Shown here piece by piece: positions 17,594-25,820 of a stretch of 64,000 bases of DNA; positions within the stretch are counted from its first letter, which is position 1, and each line of letters opens with the position of its first letter. This DNA is from Bacillus sp. ISL-37 (lineage in GTDB: Bacteria; Bacillota; Bacilli; Bacillales; Cytobacillaceae): the NCBI RefSeq assembly GCF_018613315.1, contig NZ_JAGGQL010000030.1:1-64000 (forward strand), in the 5' to 3' direction. Below the pieces are notes generated by a model. The model ran no database searches and was not told where the DNA came from. It was given only the letters and a program-made list of their open reading frames with translations. Both the position numbers and the translations under genes were made by a program.

Positions 17594-17698
17594 TTAGTGA
17601 TATCCGTTTGATCCGTTTGCTGAACCAGATGTTTTTTGGCTGTGGTTGCTTTTGCCTTTTTGCTTGGTGCTACCATCTTTCTTTGTCTTCTTTGTCAT
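17594..17698 (-). CDS. small basic protein, 34 aa, unknown
   Basis: The protein starts MTKKTKKDGSTKQKGKSNHS and ends in NGSNGYH. It is rich in K, S, G, N and Q, lacks hydrophobic stretches, and resembles small spore or stress proteins in composition only. AAGGGGG lies 8 nt before the ATG at 17698, and a GC-rich terminator follows the stop, so it is a complete transcription unit. I do not recognise the family. It is too short for usual ORF callers. Confidence 0.6.
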   Translation of the reverse strand: MTKKTKKDGSTKQKGKSNHSQKTSGSANGSNGYH

Positions 17699-17721
17699 CC
17701 TGAATTCCCCCTTAATAGAAT

Positions 17722-17892
17722 AGCGCAAGCGCCTTGTCCAGCCCCGACAAGCGTTGCCCGCCAATAACGCCACGTCCTGTGGCTGGCGGGTCTAGCACAT
17801 CGTGTGCCTCGGAGGGCCGACCGGTGAAGTCGATTTTTGACTTCATTGGGCGGACCGAAACGTCTCGAGGGGATAGGCGCTGGAGCTGGACA
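17722..17892. repeat. 171-bp member of the dispersed GCGCAAGCGCC repeat family
   Basis: The left end AGCGCAAGCGCCTTGTCC and right end GGCGCTGGAGCTGGACA match those at 5646-5998. The internal CCACGTCCTGTGGCTGGCGGG module is kept, but the ~180-bp CGAAAAGTATAGCC module is missing. Confidence 0.85.
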
Positions 17893-18005
17893 CTAATCTA
17901 AGTGTAAAAATTTAACTACTTTATAAAATGAGGAGCAAGCCTCTTTTGTATCTTCTGCTAAAACAGCAGACGTTATCTGAGGTAATTTCAGGATAAAGAA
18001 TGTCA

Positions 18006-18821
18006 TCAACACCCTGCTTTCTTTTCGCTATAATAGGCATTGATTTCTCCGCCAATGATAATGATATACGCGGATAAGTAGAGCCAGATCATCAAAACGA
18101 TGATTGCGCCGATGCTGCCATATGTGGCGGTGTAGGAAGCGAAGTTGCTGACATAGTAGGAGAATCCGAGTGATACGAGCACCCATCCTCCGGTTGCGAA
18201 AATTGATCCCGGTATGCCGCTGACACAGGTCAGTTTCTTGTTGGGAGCAATCCAGTACAAACCAAGAAAAACAATGAATAAAATCAAAATACTGATCACC
18301 CAGCGAAGCATATTCCAGACGTAAAGGAATTCTTCTTTCAGTCCGAAATTTGCGAACAGCCAGCTACCAATTTCTTTTCCAAACACGGGAAGGATCAAAG
18401 CGACCAGGAATACAAAGATCATCGCAAATGTCAAAAAGATCGCCATAAACCTGCTTACGATGAACGACCTTGTTTCTTCTACCCGATATGCACGGTTAAA
18501 TGCCCTTACAATCGCATTGATCCCGTTCGAGGCTGACCAAATTGTCGCCAATAATCCAAAGCTCAGCAATTTGCCGTCTTTTTTCATGATATCCTCAAGG
18601 CTGTTTTTGATTAAATCCATCGAATTACCAGGTGCATAGTCATCAAAAAAGCCGAGGATATCCACTTCTGAAATTGGCAGATATGGAACAAGCGTTACCA
18701 GGAAAATCAAAAGCGGAAACAAGGAAAGCAAAAAGAAATATGCAAGCTGCGCGGCAAGTGCCGGAACATCGTCTTCTTGAATCCTTTGCCACATATGCCT
18801 GAAAAATGATATATCAACCAT
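18006..18821 (-). CDS. YihY/BrkB family membrane protein (YfkH-like)
   Basis: A 271-aa inner-membrane protein with six helices. The family signature QEDDVPALAAQLAYFFLLSLFPLLIFL near the N-terminus and SNGINAIVRAFNRAYRVEETRSF are clear. The last helix GAIIVLMIWLYLSAYIIIIGGEINA is also typical. Earlier annotation as ribonuclease BN is wrong for this family; function is unknown. In B. subtilis yfkH belongs to a sigma-B operon. It follows a YtxH-like gene by 52 bp and is likely co-transcribed with it. The start ATG at 18821 has TGAGGTGAATGG upstream. Confidence 0.87.
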   Translation of the reverse strand: MVDISFFRHMWQRIQEDDVPALAAQLAYFFLLSLFPLLIFLVTLVPYLPISEVDILGFFDDYAPGNSMDLIKNSLEDIMKKDGKLLSFGLLATIWSASNGINAIVRAFNRAYRVEETRSFIVSRFMAIFLTFAMIFVFLVALILPVFGKEIGSWLFANFGLKEEFLYVWNMLRWVISILILFIVFLGLYWIAPNKKLTCVSGIPGSIFATGGWVLVSLGFSYYVSNFASYTATYGSIGAIIVLMIWLYLSAYIIIIGGEINAYYSEKKAGC

Positions 18822-18873
18822 CCATTCACCTCATTTATGCTTTCCTTGCTCCTGCCCAGGGCTTGTCAGTTCA

Positions 18874-19236
18874 TTATTCTGTTTCATCTATATGCTGTTG
18901 TGTTTGTCCGGATGCCGCAATCTTTCTCAGCGTTTCTTTTGTATCTTTAACCAAATCCGTAACCTGAGGCGGTACATCCTTAATTTCTTCAACCTTTTCA
19001 GTGATAAAAGCAACGTCCTCTGTTACTTGTTCCACTGTTGCTCTTACTTTATTCGCTGTTTCTCTCAGGTCTTCAATAAACTCATTTGGGTTTTTTACAA
19101 CATACGAAACACCGCTGGAAACCTTGCTGAAATCCTCTTTTACAGCCTGGCGTGTCGATTTTTCCAAAAGGGTAACCGCTCCCCCAGCCAACGCGCCCAA
19201 CACCATGCCCATCCAAAACTTTTTCGAATTTCCCAT
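18874..19236 (-). CDS. YtxH domain-containing protein
   Basis: A 120-aa protein beginning MGNSKKFWMGMVLGALAGGA, with one glycine-rich membrane segment and then a charged helical tail (EFIEDLRETANKVRATVEQV). ATG at 19236 is chosen because TAGGAGGAGAAAAC is directly upstream; the frame extends ten codons further without a ribosome binding site. It is the second YtxH protein in the window, and probably forms an operon with the YihY gene downstream. The 19237-19480 gap upstream shows no other gene. Confidence 0.8.
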   Translation of the reverse strand: MGNSKKFWMGMVLGALAGGAVTLLEKSTRQAVKEDFSKVSSGVSYVVKNPNEFIEDLRETANKVRATVEQVTEDVAFITEKVEEIKDVPPQVTDLVKDTKETLRKIAASGQTQQHIDETE

Positions 19237-19480
19237 GTTTTCTCCTCCTAGAGTCTTCCTTCTCATTTTGCAGGCCCCTCATTGCCTGCCTCCTAACTAA
19301 CATTTTCCACGATTGCCATCACTTCATGCAAGTATTGTGAAAAATATTGCGAATTTTTAAGAGTACCGCTCCCGTGAATTTCAAAAATGGATAATATTTT
19401 GGGAACCGCAAAAAACCTTTACGACAACTACTCAAGGATGATTTCATCGGCCCTCCTAAGTTTTACCTAATGGATATCGC

Positions 19481-19510
19481 TTGACTTACTACTAATTATC
19501 AGAATATTCT
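19481..19510 (+). promoter_or_regulatory. sigma-A-like promoter of the AgcS symporter gene
   Basis: TTGACT (19481-19486), 18-nt spacer, TATTCT (19505-19510), 45 bp upstream of the start codon. Confidence 0.5.
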
Positions 19511-19555
19511 TGTTGAAGAACATTTTCCGAATATAACTTTTTAAGGGGGAGCATC

Positions 19556-20911
19556 ATGACATTTGAAGATTGGATTGGAAAAATCAGCGGCTGGGTTTGG
19601 GGCCCTCCTTTATTGATCCTGCTTGTTGGGACGGGAATCTACCTTACATTCCGCATTGGCTTCTTGCAAATGAGGCTTCTGCCATACTCACTCAAGCTGG
19701 CTTTTACTAAAAAACAGGACAAAAGATCCGCAGGGGATATTTCACATTTCCAGGCTTTGATGACAGCACTTGCTGCAACTGTCGGTACCGGAAATATCGC
19801 AGGTGTCGCAACAGCCATTTTTACAGGCGGACCTGGTGCCGTGTTCTGGATGTGGATAACCGCATTTTTCGGAATGGCCACAAAATACGCGGAAGCTGTT
19901 TTAGCCGTGAAATACCGGGTGGAAGATAAGGATGGAGAGATGTCTGGCGGTCCGATGTACTACCTCGAACGCGGTCTTGGCCAAAAATGGCTTGGTGTTT
20001 TATTTGCATTGTTTGGCGCGATTGCGGCTTTCGGGATTGGCAACCTTGTTCAATCAAATTCAGTTGCAAGCGTCGTACAATCAACATTTTCTGTTCCTGC
20101 CTGGGTAACGGGTCTTGTGTTGACTATTTTTACCGCACTGGCCCTGATTGGCGGAATCAAGAGCATCGGTAAAGTCACTGCTTTATTTGTGCCGGTGATG
20201 GCAGCATTTTATCTTCTTGCTGGTCTTGTGGTCATGATTATGAATTTTGATCTCGTGCCAGCAGCAGTTGCACTTATTTTTACAGATGCATTTACTGGAG
20301 AGGCTGTGGCCGGCGGAGCGCTCGGAACTGTGATTCGGATGGGTGTTGCCCGTGGCGTGTTCTCCAATGAAGCAGGACTCGGGTCTGCACCGATTGCTGC
20401 TGCAGCAGCCAAGACGGACCTTCCTGGACGTCAGGCACTTGTGTCGATGACTCAGGTATTCATTGATACAATTGTCATCTGTTCCATCACAGGAATCACT
20501 ATCGTCATGGGCGGCTTGTACACAGGAGATACTACAGCAGCCGACCTTACCTCAGCGACCTTCGGCAAATTCCTTGGCCAGACCGGATCCGTGATCGTCG
20601 CGGTTGGGTTGCTGTTCTTCGCTTCATCGACAATCATCGGCTGGTCTTATTACGGGGAGAAGTGCTTCTCCTATCTGTTCAGCAAGAATGTCGTGTTTTA
20701 CTACCGAATCGCGTTTGTCGTTGCTGTATTCATCGGAGCAATCTCCCAGCTTGAAGTTGTATGGGGTATAGCCGATGTCATGAACGGATTGATGGCCTTC
20801 CCGAACCTGATCGGATTACTCGGCTTGTCTGGCGTGGTCGTAGTTGAAACAAGGAAGATTTTGAATGCTATTAAGGAAGAAAAGAACGAATCTAATACGT
20901 ATAGTGCCTAA
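19556..20911 (+). CDS. alanine/glycine:cation symporter family protein (AgcS, YflA/AlsT-like)
   Basis: Sodium- or proton-coupled uptake of small neutral amino acids, 451 aa with about 10-11 membrane helices. Family signatures are ALMTALAATVGTGNIAGVATAI, GGPGAVFWMWITAFFGMATKYAEA and GGPMYYLERGLG, then RGVFSNEAGLGSAPIAAAAAK. AAGGGGGAGC precedes ATG 19556. B. subtilis has several paralogues (alsT, yflA, yrbD) and the substrate may be alanine, glycine or glutamine. It stands alone with its own promoter and terminator. Confidence 0.9.
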   Translation: MTFEDWIGKISGWVWGPPLLILLVGTGIYLTFRIGFLQMRLLPYSLKLAFTKKQDKRSAGDISHFQALMTALAATVGTGNIAGVATAIFTGGPGAVFWMWITAFFGMATKYAEAVLAVKYRVEDKDGEMSGGPMYYLERGLGQKWLGVLFALFGAIAAFGIGNLVQSNSVASVVQSTFSVPAWVTGLVLTIFTALALIGGIKSIGKVTALFVPVMAAFYLLAGLVVMIMNFDLVPAAVALIFTDAFTGEAVAGGALGTVIRMGVARGVFSNEAGLGSAPIAAAAAKTDLPGRQALVSMTQVFIDTIVICSITGITIVMGGLYTGDTTAADLTSATFGKFLGQTGSVIVAVGLLFFASSTIIGWSYYGEKCFSYLFSKNVVFYYRIAFVVAVFIGAISQLEVVWGIADVMNGLMAFPNLIGLLGLSGVVVVETRKILNAIKEEKNESNTYSA

Positions 20912-20915
20912 GTAT

Positions 20916-20942
20916 AATCCGGCGTCCCAATGGCGCCGGATT
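20916..20942 (+). terminator. terminator of the AgcS gene
   Basis: AATCCGGCG (20916-20924) pairs with CGCCGGATT (20934-20942), followed by TTGTAATTG. Confidence 0.7.
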
Positions 20943-20987
20943 TGTAATTGACTTTTTTAACCGGACGTGGAAAGATGGTTGTACAAA

Positions 20988-21165
20988 GTTCTTTTCTCAA
21001 ACTTTGTTTCTTTTGACTACAAAATAGGATTGAATGCCCTATTTTTCTTCGCAAATTGACTCTTTTTATGAGAAAAGAGCATGCAAACTTAATACCGACC
21101 TGCAAAACGGCTTTATATTACGTTAAAATCGGCTTTAGGATTTTAACAACAAACTTTACGAAAAC
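20988..21165 (+). repeat. dispersed ~180-bp intergenic element, copy 1
   Basis: It contains TTCTTTTCTCAAACTTTG, then GAGAAAAGAGCATGCAAAC, TTAATACCGACCTGCAAAA and the perfect hairpin GTTAAAATC-N8-GATTTTAAC (21122-21147). Other copies: 40188-40334 (inverted), 53791-53966 and 55948-56126. A frame reading MQVGIKFACSF in some copies is interrupted in others, so it is not a gene. Confidence 0.88.
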
Positions 21166-21198
21166 TAGCCTAGTACAACCATTGAAAGGATGAACGGT

Positions 21199-21423
21199 GT
21201 GGACCTAACAAAAAATTCCCCTGAAAACGTTGAATTCATGATCGAAAAAATCAAGGAAAAATTGAAGTTCATGAACCTTGGCGCGATTAAATCAACACAT
21301 TTTGACGGCGATATGTATGAAGAGTTAAAAGAAATCTATGATATGATCATGAGAAAAAATAACTTCAGCCCCAATGAAATGCAGGCGATCGCTGAAGAGC
21401 TAGGAAATTTAAGAAAGCAGTAA
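21199..21423 (+). CDS. yfkK: DUF1128 family protein (YfkK)
   Basis: A 74-aa soluble helical protein, M-DLTKNSPENVEFMIEKIKE, with NNFSPNEMQAIAEELGNLRKQ at the end, closely matching the DUF1128 (YfkK) family of Bacillaceae. Function unknown. GTG at 21199 is favoured because AAAGG lies 9 nt upstream; the ATG at 21190 would overlap its own ribosome binding site. In B. subtilis yfkK is likewise in the yfkH-yfkM interval. Confidence 0.85.
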   Translation: MDLTKNSPENVEFMIEKIKEKLKFMNLGAIKSTHFDGDMYEELKEIYDMIMRKNNFSPNEMQAIAEELGNLRKQ

Positions 21424-21429
21424 TTGCAG

Positions 21430-21451
21430 CAGGCACTTATTTGGGTGCCTG
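21430..21451 (+). terminator. terminator of yfkK
   Basis: CAGGCAC pairs with GTGCCTG (21445-21451), followed by TTTTTTT. Confidence 0.85.
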
Positions 21452-21546
21452 TTTTTTTATGAGAGAAATGTCAAAACTTTTTTGTTTCCACTATGCATAT
21501 ATTGTTATACGATAGTGTTACTACTTTTTAAGGGGAGTGAGGAACT

Positions 21547-21861
21547 GTGAAAAAGCTGACTGTGTCAGTACTAAGCCTGTTTATCCTGCTACTGCTAGGT
21601 CACGGAACCCTTCCCGCCGAAAAAATTTCAACATGGGCTAGCAAATCGAAAGGGATTCTTCCTATAGAACAAGTTCACGAAGAACTCCCTGGTCCCGATT
21701 TTAATGAAAAGAAAATCCCGTTCATTTTAAGTACGGTTGTCCTTCTGCATTTGACCCTACTTTTCGCACTAATAGATGTCCGGGTTAATAGGGTTGTTAG
21801 CCTTTTTTCCTTCTTGACGGCAGTCTTTTTCCAATCAAATTATGTGATCAAGTCTCCTTGA
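21547..21861 (+). CDS. small membrane protein, 104 aa, unknown
   Basis: The protein opens with a hydrophobic segment (residues 5-20) ending at a possible signal cleavage (GTLPAEK). A short extracytoplasmic part follows, then two hydrophobic segments (IPFILSTVVLLHLTLLFALI and VVSLFSFLTAVFF). It starts at GTG 21547 behind AAGGGGAGTG. I do not recognise the family. The next small gene follows 34 bp later and may be in the same transcript. Confidence 0.6.
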   Translation: MKKLTVSVLSLFILLLLGHGTLPAEKISTWASKSKGILPIEQVHEELPGPDFNEKKIPFILSTVVLLHLTLLFALIDVRVNRVVSLFSFLTAVFFQSNYVIKSP

Positions 21862-21895
21862 TATCCCAAATTAAAAATATCTAGGAGGAATGGAC

Positions 21896-22012
21896 ATGTG
21901 GTTTCGATTCTTAATGATTGGCTTCTTTTCCCTGACGGCGTTTGGCTTTATGTTTTATCAGGGAGTAGAGTTTTACCAAGCGTTCATTGATTTGTTCAAG
22001 CAAAATAAGTAA
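21896..22012 (+). CDS. small single-span membrane protein, 38 aa
   Basis: MWFRFLMIGFFSLTAFGFMF forms one membrane helix, followed by a short tail ending DLFKQNK. CTAGGAGGAATGG lies before ATG 21896, a strong ribosome binding site. It ends just before a strong bidirectional terminator. No family recognised. Confidence 0.65.
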   Translation: MWFRFLMIGFFSLTAFGFMFYQGVEFYQAFIDLFKQNK

Positions 22013-22040
22013 GAAAAGATAATCTGGTCGAGATAAGCGA

Positions 22041-22070
22041 AAAGGTCCTCAAATCTGAGGACCTTTTTTT
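22041..22070. terminator. terminator between the 38-aa gene and the reductase operon
   Basis: AAAGGTCCTCA pairs with TGAGGACCTTT, T-run on the plus strand; it probably also ends the convergent operon at 22077. Confidence 0.88.
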
Positions 22071-22076
22071 CATGAT

Positions 22077-22661
22077 TTACGCTGCCTCCACCCAGTCTTC
22101 ACTCATCATTTCCGCATAAAAGTGAAGGAACTCTTTAAAGAATGGATGGTTGATTTTTGCTTCGGCGTTTTCGAGCAATGGTTTCAGGACTGGCTTGATG
22201 AATCTTGCCAGCATTTCTGCTTCTATTTCTTCCAGCTGCTGTAGGTTTTCACCATCGACCTCTTGTTCCGCTTTGATCTCTCCCTGTAAAATTGAGCTTA
22301 TGAATGCGGTCATGCTGCCGAAATGGTCTGGCAATCTGTCTTGTTCAAGTGGGAAGTAGAAGGCTGTTTTTTCATAGTGACCAATCAGGCAAAGCAAGTC
22401 GTGCCTGCGAGCTTCTTCATCTTCATTATTTTTCGTGTATGATGAAAAGTAAGGGGAGACAAAGTGGTCTCCTGGTATGAAAAAGTGATTGTCATACCAG
22501 AGCTGCACTTCATCCCGTTTGTAAAATGAATGAAATGTAAGCTCCTCCCGCATTTCTTCAGGGACGTCGTTCATGAATGCTTCATAGGTATCCCATTCCC
22601 CAAGCCAGATGCTTGTCATGATATTCGCGATTGCGAGCTTTCCATATCGTTCTTCCATCAT
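22077..22661 (-). CDS. TorD/DmsD-like chaperone for the molybdoenzyme
   Basis: A 194-aa all-helical protein of the TorD family, which binds the Tat signal of molybdopterin enzymes and guards cofactor insertion before export. The hallmark LPDHFGSMTAFISSIL is preceded by acidic residues, and a HDLLCLIGHYEKTAF helix and the PFFKEFLHFYAEMM end fit the family. It is last in the operon, 61 bp after the catalytic subunit gene. The start is uncertain: AAGGTGGAG favours ATG 22661 or the next ATG over 22676. Confidence 0.82.
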   Translation of the reverse strand: MMEERYGKLAIANIMTSIWLGEWDTYEAFMNDVPEEMREELTFHSFYKRDEVQLWYDNHFFIPGDHFVSPYFSSYTKNNEDEEARRHDLLCLIGHYEKTAFYFPLEQDRLPDHFGSMTAFISSILQGEIKAEQEVDGENLQQLEEIEAEMLARFIKPVLKPLLENAEAKINHPFFKEFLHFYAEMMSEDWVEAA

Positions 22662-22721
22662 TGTCTCCACCTTCATTTTTCAAGAAATTTCGAGGGTCCC
22701 ATCAAGGCACCCCCGATGATG

Positions 22722-25700
22722 TTATGCTTTATCCACGTCTACGAATACGTCCTGCTGTGCTGGACCGCCAATCAGTAAGTCTGCAAGGTAGCCTTCGAAA
22801 TAGCTGCCATCCCGGTCAGACAAGGCATTGACTGAGAAGCCCAGTCCACGCGGTTTTGCGTAACCTGACTCTTCGTGCAGCGGCTTGTTGAATTCGTAGC
22901 CAGTGTGGCCATATTTTCCGGCAGGCTCGATTGTTTTCCCGTCGACTTTGACTGCTTTTGAACCATAAGCATCATGGCCGAAGCTGAAGTTTGCTCCGAC
23001 GACGCCTGGCTTGATTCCCGGTGTTACGAGCGCACGGCCCTTTACTTTTGAATTGTTTGATGAGATAAAAATCTCGTCATCAGTCTTGATGCCTTTTTTC
23101 TTCGCGTCGATTGGATTGATCCAAAGATAGTTTTCCGGCTTGATTTCACGCAGCCATGCATTGCCTTCGGTCCGATGGGTTGCCATATTCCGTGATTTCC
23201 AGTTGATGAACTGCAGTGGCTTGTTTGGCTTGTAGACTTCTCCGTCGTATGTCTTGATTTCCTCCGCTACCGGTACGCCTTCAAAGAACTTGCCTGTGTA
23301 GGCACTCTTGAAGCCTGCAGCTTTTTCATCGTAAAAATAAACCTGTTTTGCCCACTGATACTTGAGCTTGTTGCCGATATATTCATCGCCTGCTGCCTCA
23401 AAGCGTCCGCCCCGATTCAATACATAGACGACTTTCTTCCATTCATCCGGTTTAACGGCATCTTTCAGCTTCTGGATGTCAAAATATTTACCGAGCGCTT
23501 TCTGTCTTGCTTTTTCAAAAATCGCCAGCTCTTCGGCATTTGCGTCCTTTACTGGTTTCTGGCCATCAAAGGCAATGTTTGCAATCCGTTTTAAGTAGTA
23601 GTCTTCAGGCGTGTGTATCGCCGATCCGTTAGCCAACGCATTGTCGCCAACACCTGGCAGGCCCATTCCTTTTAGCAAATCGATGTACACCTGTTCAGTT
23701 GGACGCGCGTCAGGAACTACTCTTGTCACCGGCTGGATGACACCTGCGAATTTATGCTTCAGGATCGGGAAGATATCCTCCGCGTTCCAGCTTTCAAGGT
23801 AAGCAAGGTCCGGTAAAATAAAGTCTGCATACTTTGAAGTCTCGCCGATGATCACATCAGATGCCACAACAAGTTCAACAACTTTTGGGTCCCTGATGAA
23901 CTTGGCTTGCATTTCTGATCTCGGTCCGGCCATGACCGGTGATGTCCTGTTGATCAGCAAAGCCCTGATTTTATATGGGTAGCCTTCAGCCGAGCTTGGA
24001 AGGACATCATGGATCAATTTATTGCCAAACGGATACCAAGGACGCTTAGCAGGATAGCCATCTTTAGCGAATAATGATGTTTTTTCATAAGGAACCTTAT
24101 GCCGTGTGACCGGGATTCCCCAGCCTTTGTTAGCATTCGGAACTGTCACAAGATCGTAGCGTCCTTCAGTTGCTTTATACTTGGCGCCAAGTACTGTGTC
24201 GCCCCCTTTCCAGTCATGGTTGCCGACAAGGTGGTTGAGCATATTGATCGCCCTCACGCTGTAGTAGCCATTTGTGTGCATCGCCGGTCCACGGTATGAA
24301 TGGATGCCGACCTTCTTGCCGTGGGATGTGAATTCACGCGCAATCTGGACAATCTGGTCAACTGGAATATCAGCCTGCTTTGCGTATTCTTCGATTGATT
24401 TTTCCATAACCCTGTCTTTAAAAATTCTGAAGACGGATTTCACTTGAATGCCATTGATTGTTGTATCAATATCAAGCTCGCCGTTTCTTGCTTTTGCATG
24501 TGAAACTGGCTTGCCGTTTTCGATAACCACAAACTCCTCGCCGCCGATTCCAAGGTCCTGGGCACGGACAAACGGGCGCTTTTTATCCCCTACATTCACA
24601 AGGAAGGAAGCATCGCTCCATGTTGTTTCTCCATCTTCATTTGCAGCTTCCTGGTTAGGGTTGCGAAGATAAATATCATCATGGCGATTGTTCTCGATGA
24701 TCCAGCGGCACATTGCCATCGCAAGCGCGCCGTCACCGCCCGGTTTTACCGGTACCCAGACATGCGCTTTCTCTGCTGTTTTGCTGAAGCGTGGATCGAT
24801 GACGACCATTTTCATGCCGCGATCGATCGCGTTTGTGATTTGTGGAGCAAATGTAGTCGGCCCACGGTTTGCCACCATCGGGTTTGTTCCCCAGACGATG
24901 ACCATTTCTGCGTTATCATAATCCGGGATCATACGTTTTTTCGGCTTTTCTGCATCATGTGAGCGGACATTTCCCATAACGCTTGTGATACCGCAATAGC
25001 CCCCGTGATCGTAATAGTTGGCTGTGCCGAGGCTGTTCGCTGCCAGGCGTTCGATGAATTCACGCCTGTGCCCGGCCATAACAGCAATCTGGTTCGCTTT
25101 CGGCCCAAGGTCAGGATGGTTCGTATCAATCAGGACATCCTTATATTTTTTATCGAATTCAGCCTTTGTCATCTCTCCTGCTTTCAGCTTATCCCAATCA
25201 GTCATGACCGCTGCTTCCGGAACGTATTTCCACATTTCTTTTAACCCAGGTGTGCCAAGATCTTTACTGCCCTCAAGGATTTCCTTGTAAGCCTCTTCCC
25301 AGCTGACTGTTTTCCAGACGCCACTTCCCCTCTCGCCGACACGCTTCAACGGTTTCTGGATCCTGAATGTGTCGTAGTTCGTCTGGATACCGGCCTGCCC
25401 TTTCAAGCAAGTACGTCCGCCGCGGAGGCCGCGTCCCGTTTTCGCGATATCGCCAGTTCCTTTTACAGCCTGGGAAACTGGTGTGTCGTAATTGATGTGA
25501 CCAATTTCGACCATGTTGATCGGGCTGTACTGGTTGCCGGCAATCTTGCGGACGATGGAAGAATAAGCTCCACCTGCCGCACCGGCCGTGATATAAGTCT
25601 TGATCGTACATGTCGCATTACACTGCTGGCATGACGTGAAAATGACATTTTCTGCTGTATAATCCTGATAATCGGTGCCGGTTCCGTGTGGCTCATCGAT

Positions 25701-25820
25701 CCAGACATCGCCCATTACCTGCTTGATTGGCCCAACGAATGCCGGACCGACAAACGCGACCGCCCCGAGCGTTCCGAGCGCTTTTAAAAAACCACGCCGT
25801 TTCATTGGTTTATTTTCCAT
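22722..25820 (-). CDS. Tat-exported molybdopterin oxidoreductase catalytic subunit (selenate/tetrathionate/polysulfide reductase type, SrdA-like)
   Basis: A 1032-aa catalytic subunit of a terminal reductase outside the membrane. The Tat signal is RRGFLKALGTLGAVAFVGP (residues 8-26). A [4Fe-4S] site is formed by C64, C67, C71 and C138. The likely molybdenum ligand is C276 in DHGGYCGITS, so it belongs to the cysteine-ligated PsrA/TtrA/ArrA/SrrA branch, not the serine or aspartate types. EMVIVWGTNPMVANRGPT and GHTGYEFNKPLHEESG line the cofactor tunnel. ATG 25820 overlaps the anchor gene by 11 bp. The gene order B-C-A matches Mesobacillus selenatarsenatis srdBCA, so selenate is the leading substrate guess. 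Tetrathionate, arsenate, selenite and polysulfide remain open. Confidence 0.85.
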   Translation of the reverse strand: MENKPMKRRGFLKALGTLGAVAFVGPAFVGPIKQVMGDVWIDEPHGTGTDYQDYTAENVIFTSCQQCNATCTIKTYITAGAAGGAYSSIVRKIAGNQYSPINMVEIGHINYDTPVSQAVKGTGDIAKTGRGLRGGRTCLKGQAGIQTNYDTFRIQKPLKRVGERGSGVWKTVSWEEAYKEILEGSKDLGTPGLKEMWKYVPEAAVMTDWDKLKAGEMTKAEFDKKYKDVLIDTNHPDLGPKANQIAVMAGHRREFIERLAANSLGTANYYDHGGYCGITSVMGNVRSHDAEKPKKRMIPDYDNAEMVIVWGTNPMVANRGPTTFAPQITNAIDRGMKMVVIDPRFSKTAEKAHVWVPVKPGGDGALAMAMCRWIIENNRHDDIYLRNPNQEAANEDGETTWSDASFLVNVGDKKRPFVRAQDLGIGGEEFVVIENGKPVSHAKARNGELDIDTTINGIQVKSVFRIFKDRVMEKSIEEYAKQADIPVDQIVQIAREFTSHGKKVGIHSYRGPAMHTNGYYSVRAINMLNHLVGNHDWKGGDTVLGAKYKATEGRYDLVTVPNANKGWGIPVTRHKVPYEKTSLFAKDGYPAKRPWYPFGNKLIHDVLPSSAEGYPYKIRALLINRTSPVMAGPRSEMQAKFIRDPKVVELVVASDVIIGETSKYADFILPDLAYLESWNAEDIFPILKHKFAGVIQPVTRVVPDARPTEQVYIDLLKGMGLPGVGDNALANGSAIHTPEDYYLKRIANIAFDGQKPVKDANAEELAIFEKARQKALGKYFDIQKLKDAVKPDEWKKVVYVLNRGGRFEAAGDEYIGNKLKYQWAKQVYFYDEKAAGFKSAYTGKFFEGVPVAEEIKTYDGEVYKPNKPLQFINWKSRNMATHRTEGNAWLREIKPENYLWINPIDAKKKGIKTDDEIFISSNNSKVKGRALVTPGIKPGVVGANFSFGHDAYGSKAVKVDGKTIEPAGKYGHTGYEFNKPLHEESGYAKPRGLGFSVNALSDRDGSYFEGYLADLLIGGPAQQDVFVDVDKA

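Noticed and set aside
20908-21105. ORF reading MQVGIKFACSF on the minus strand (and its twin at 40222-40407)
   Set aside because: It lies inside the ~180-bp repeat; other copies have stops or frameshifts in the same frame, so similarity is due to the repeat, not protein conservation.
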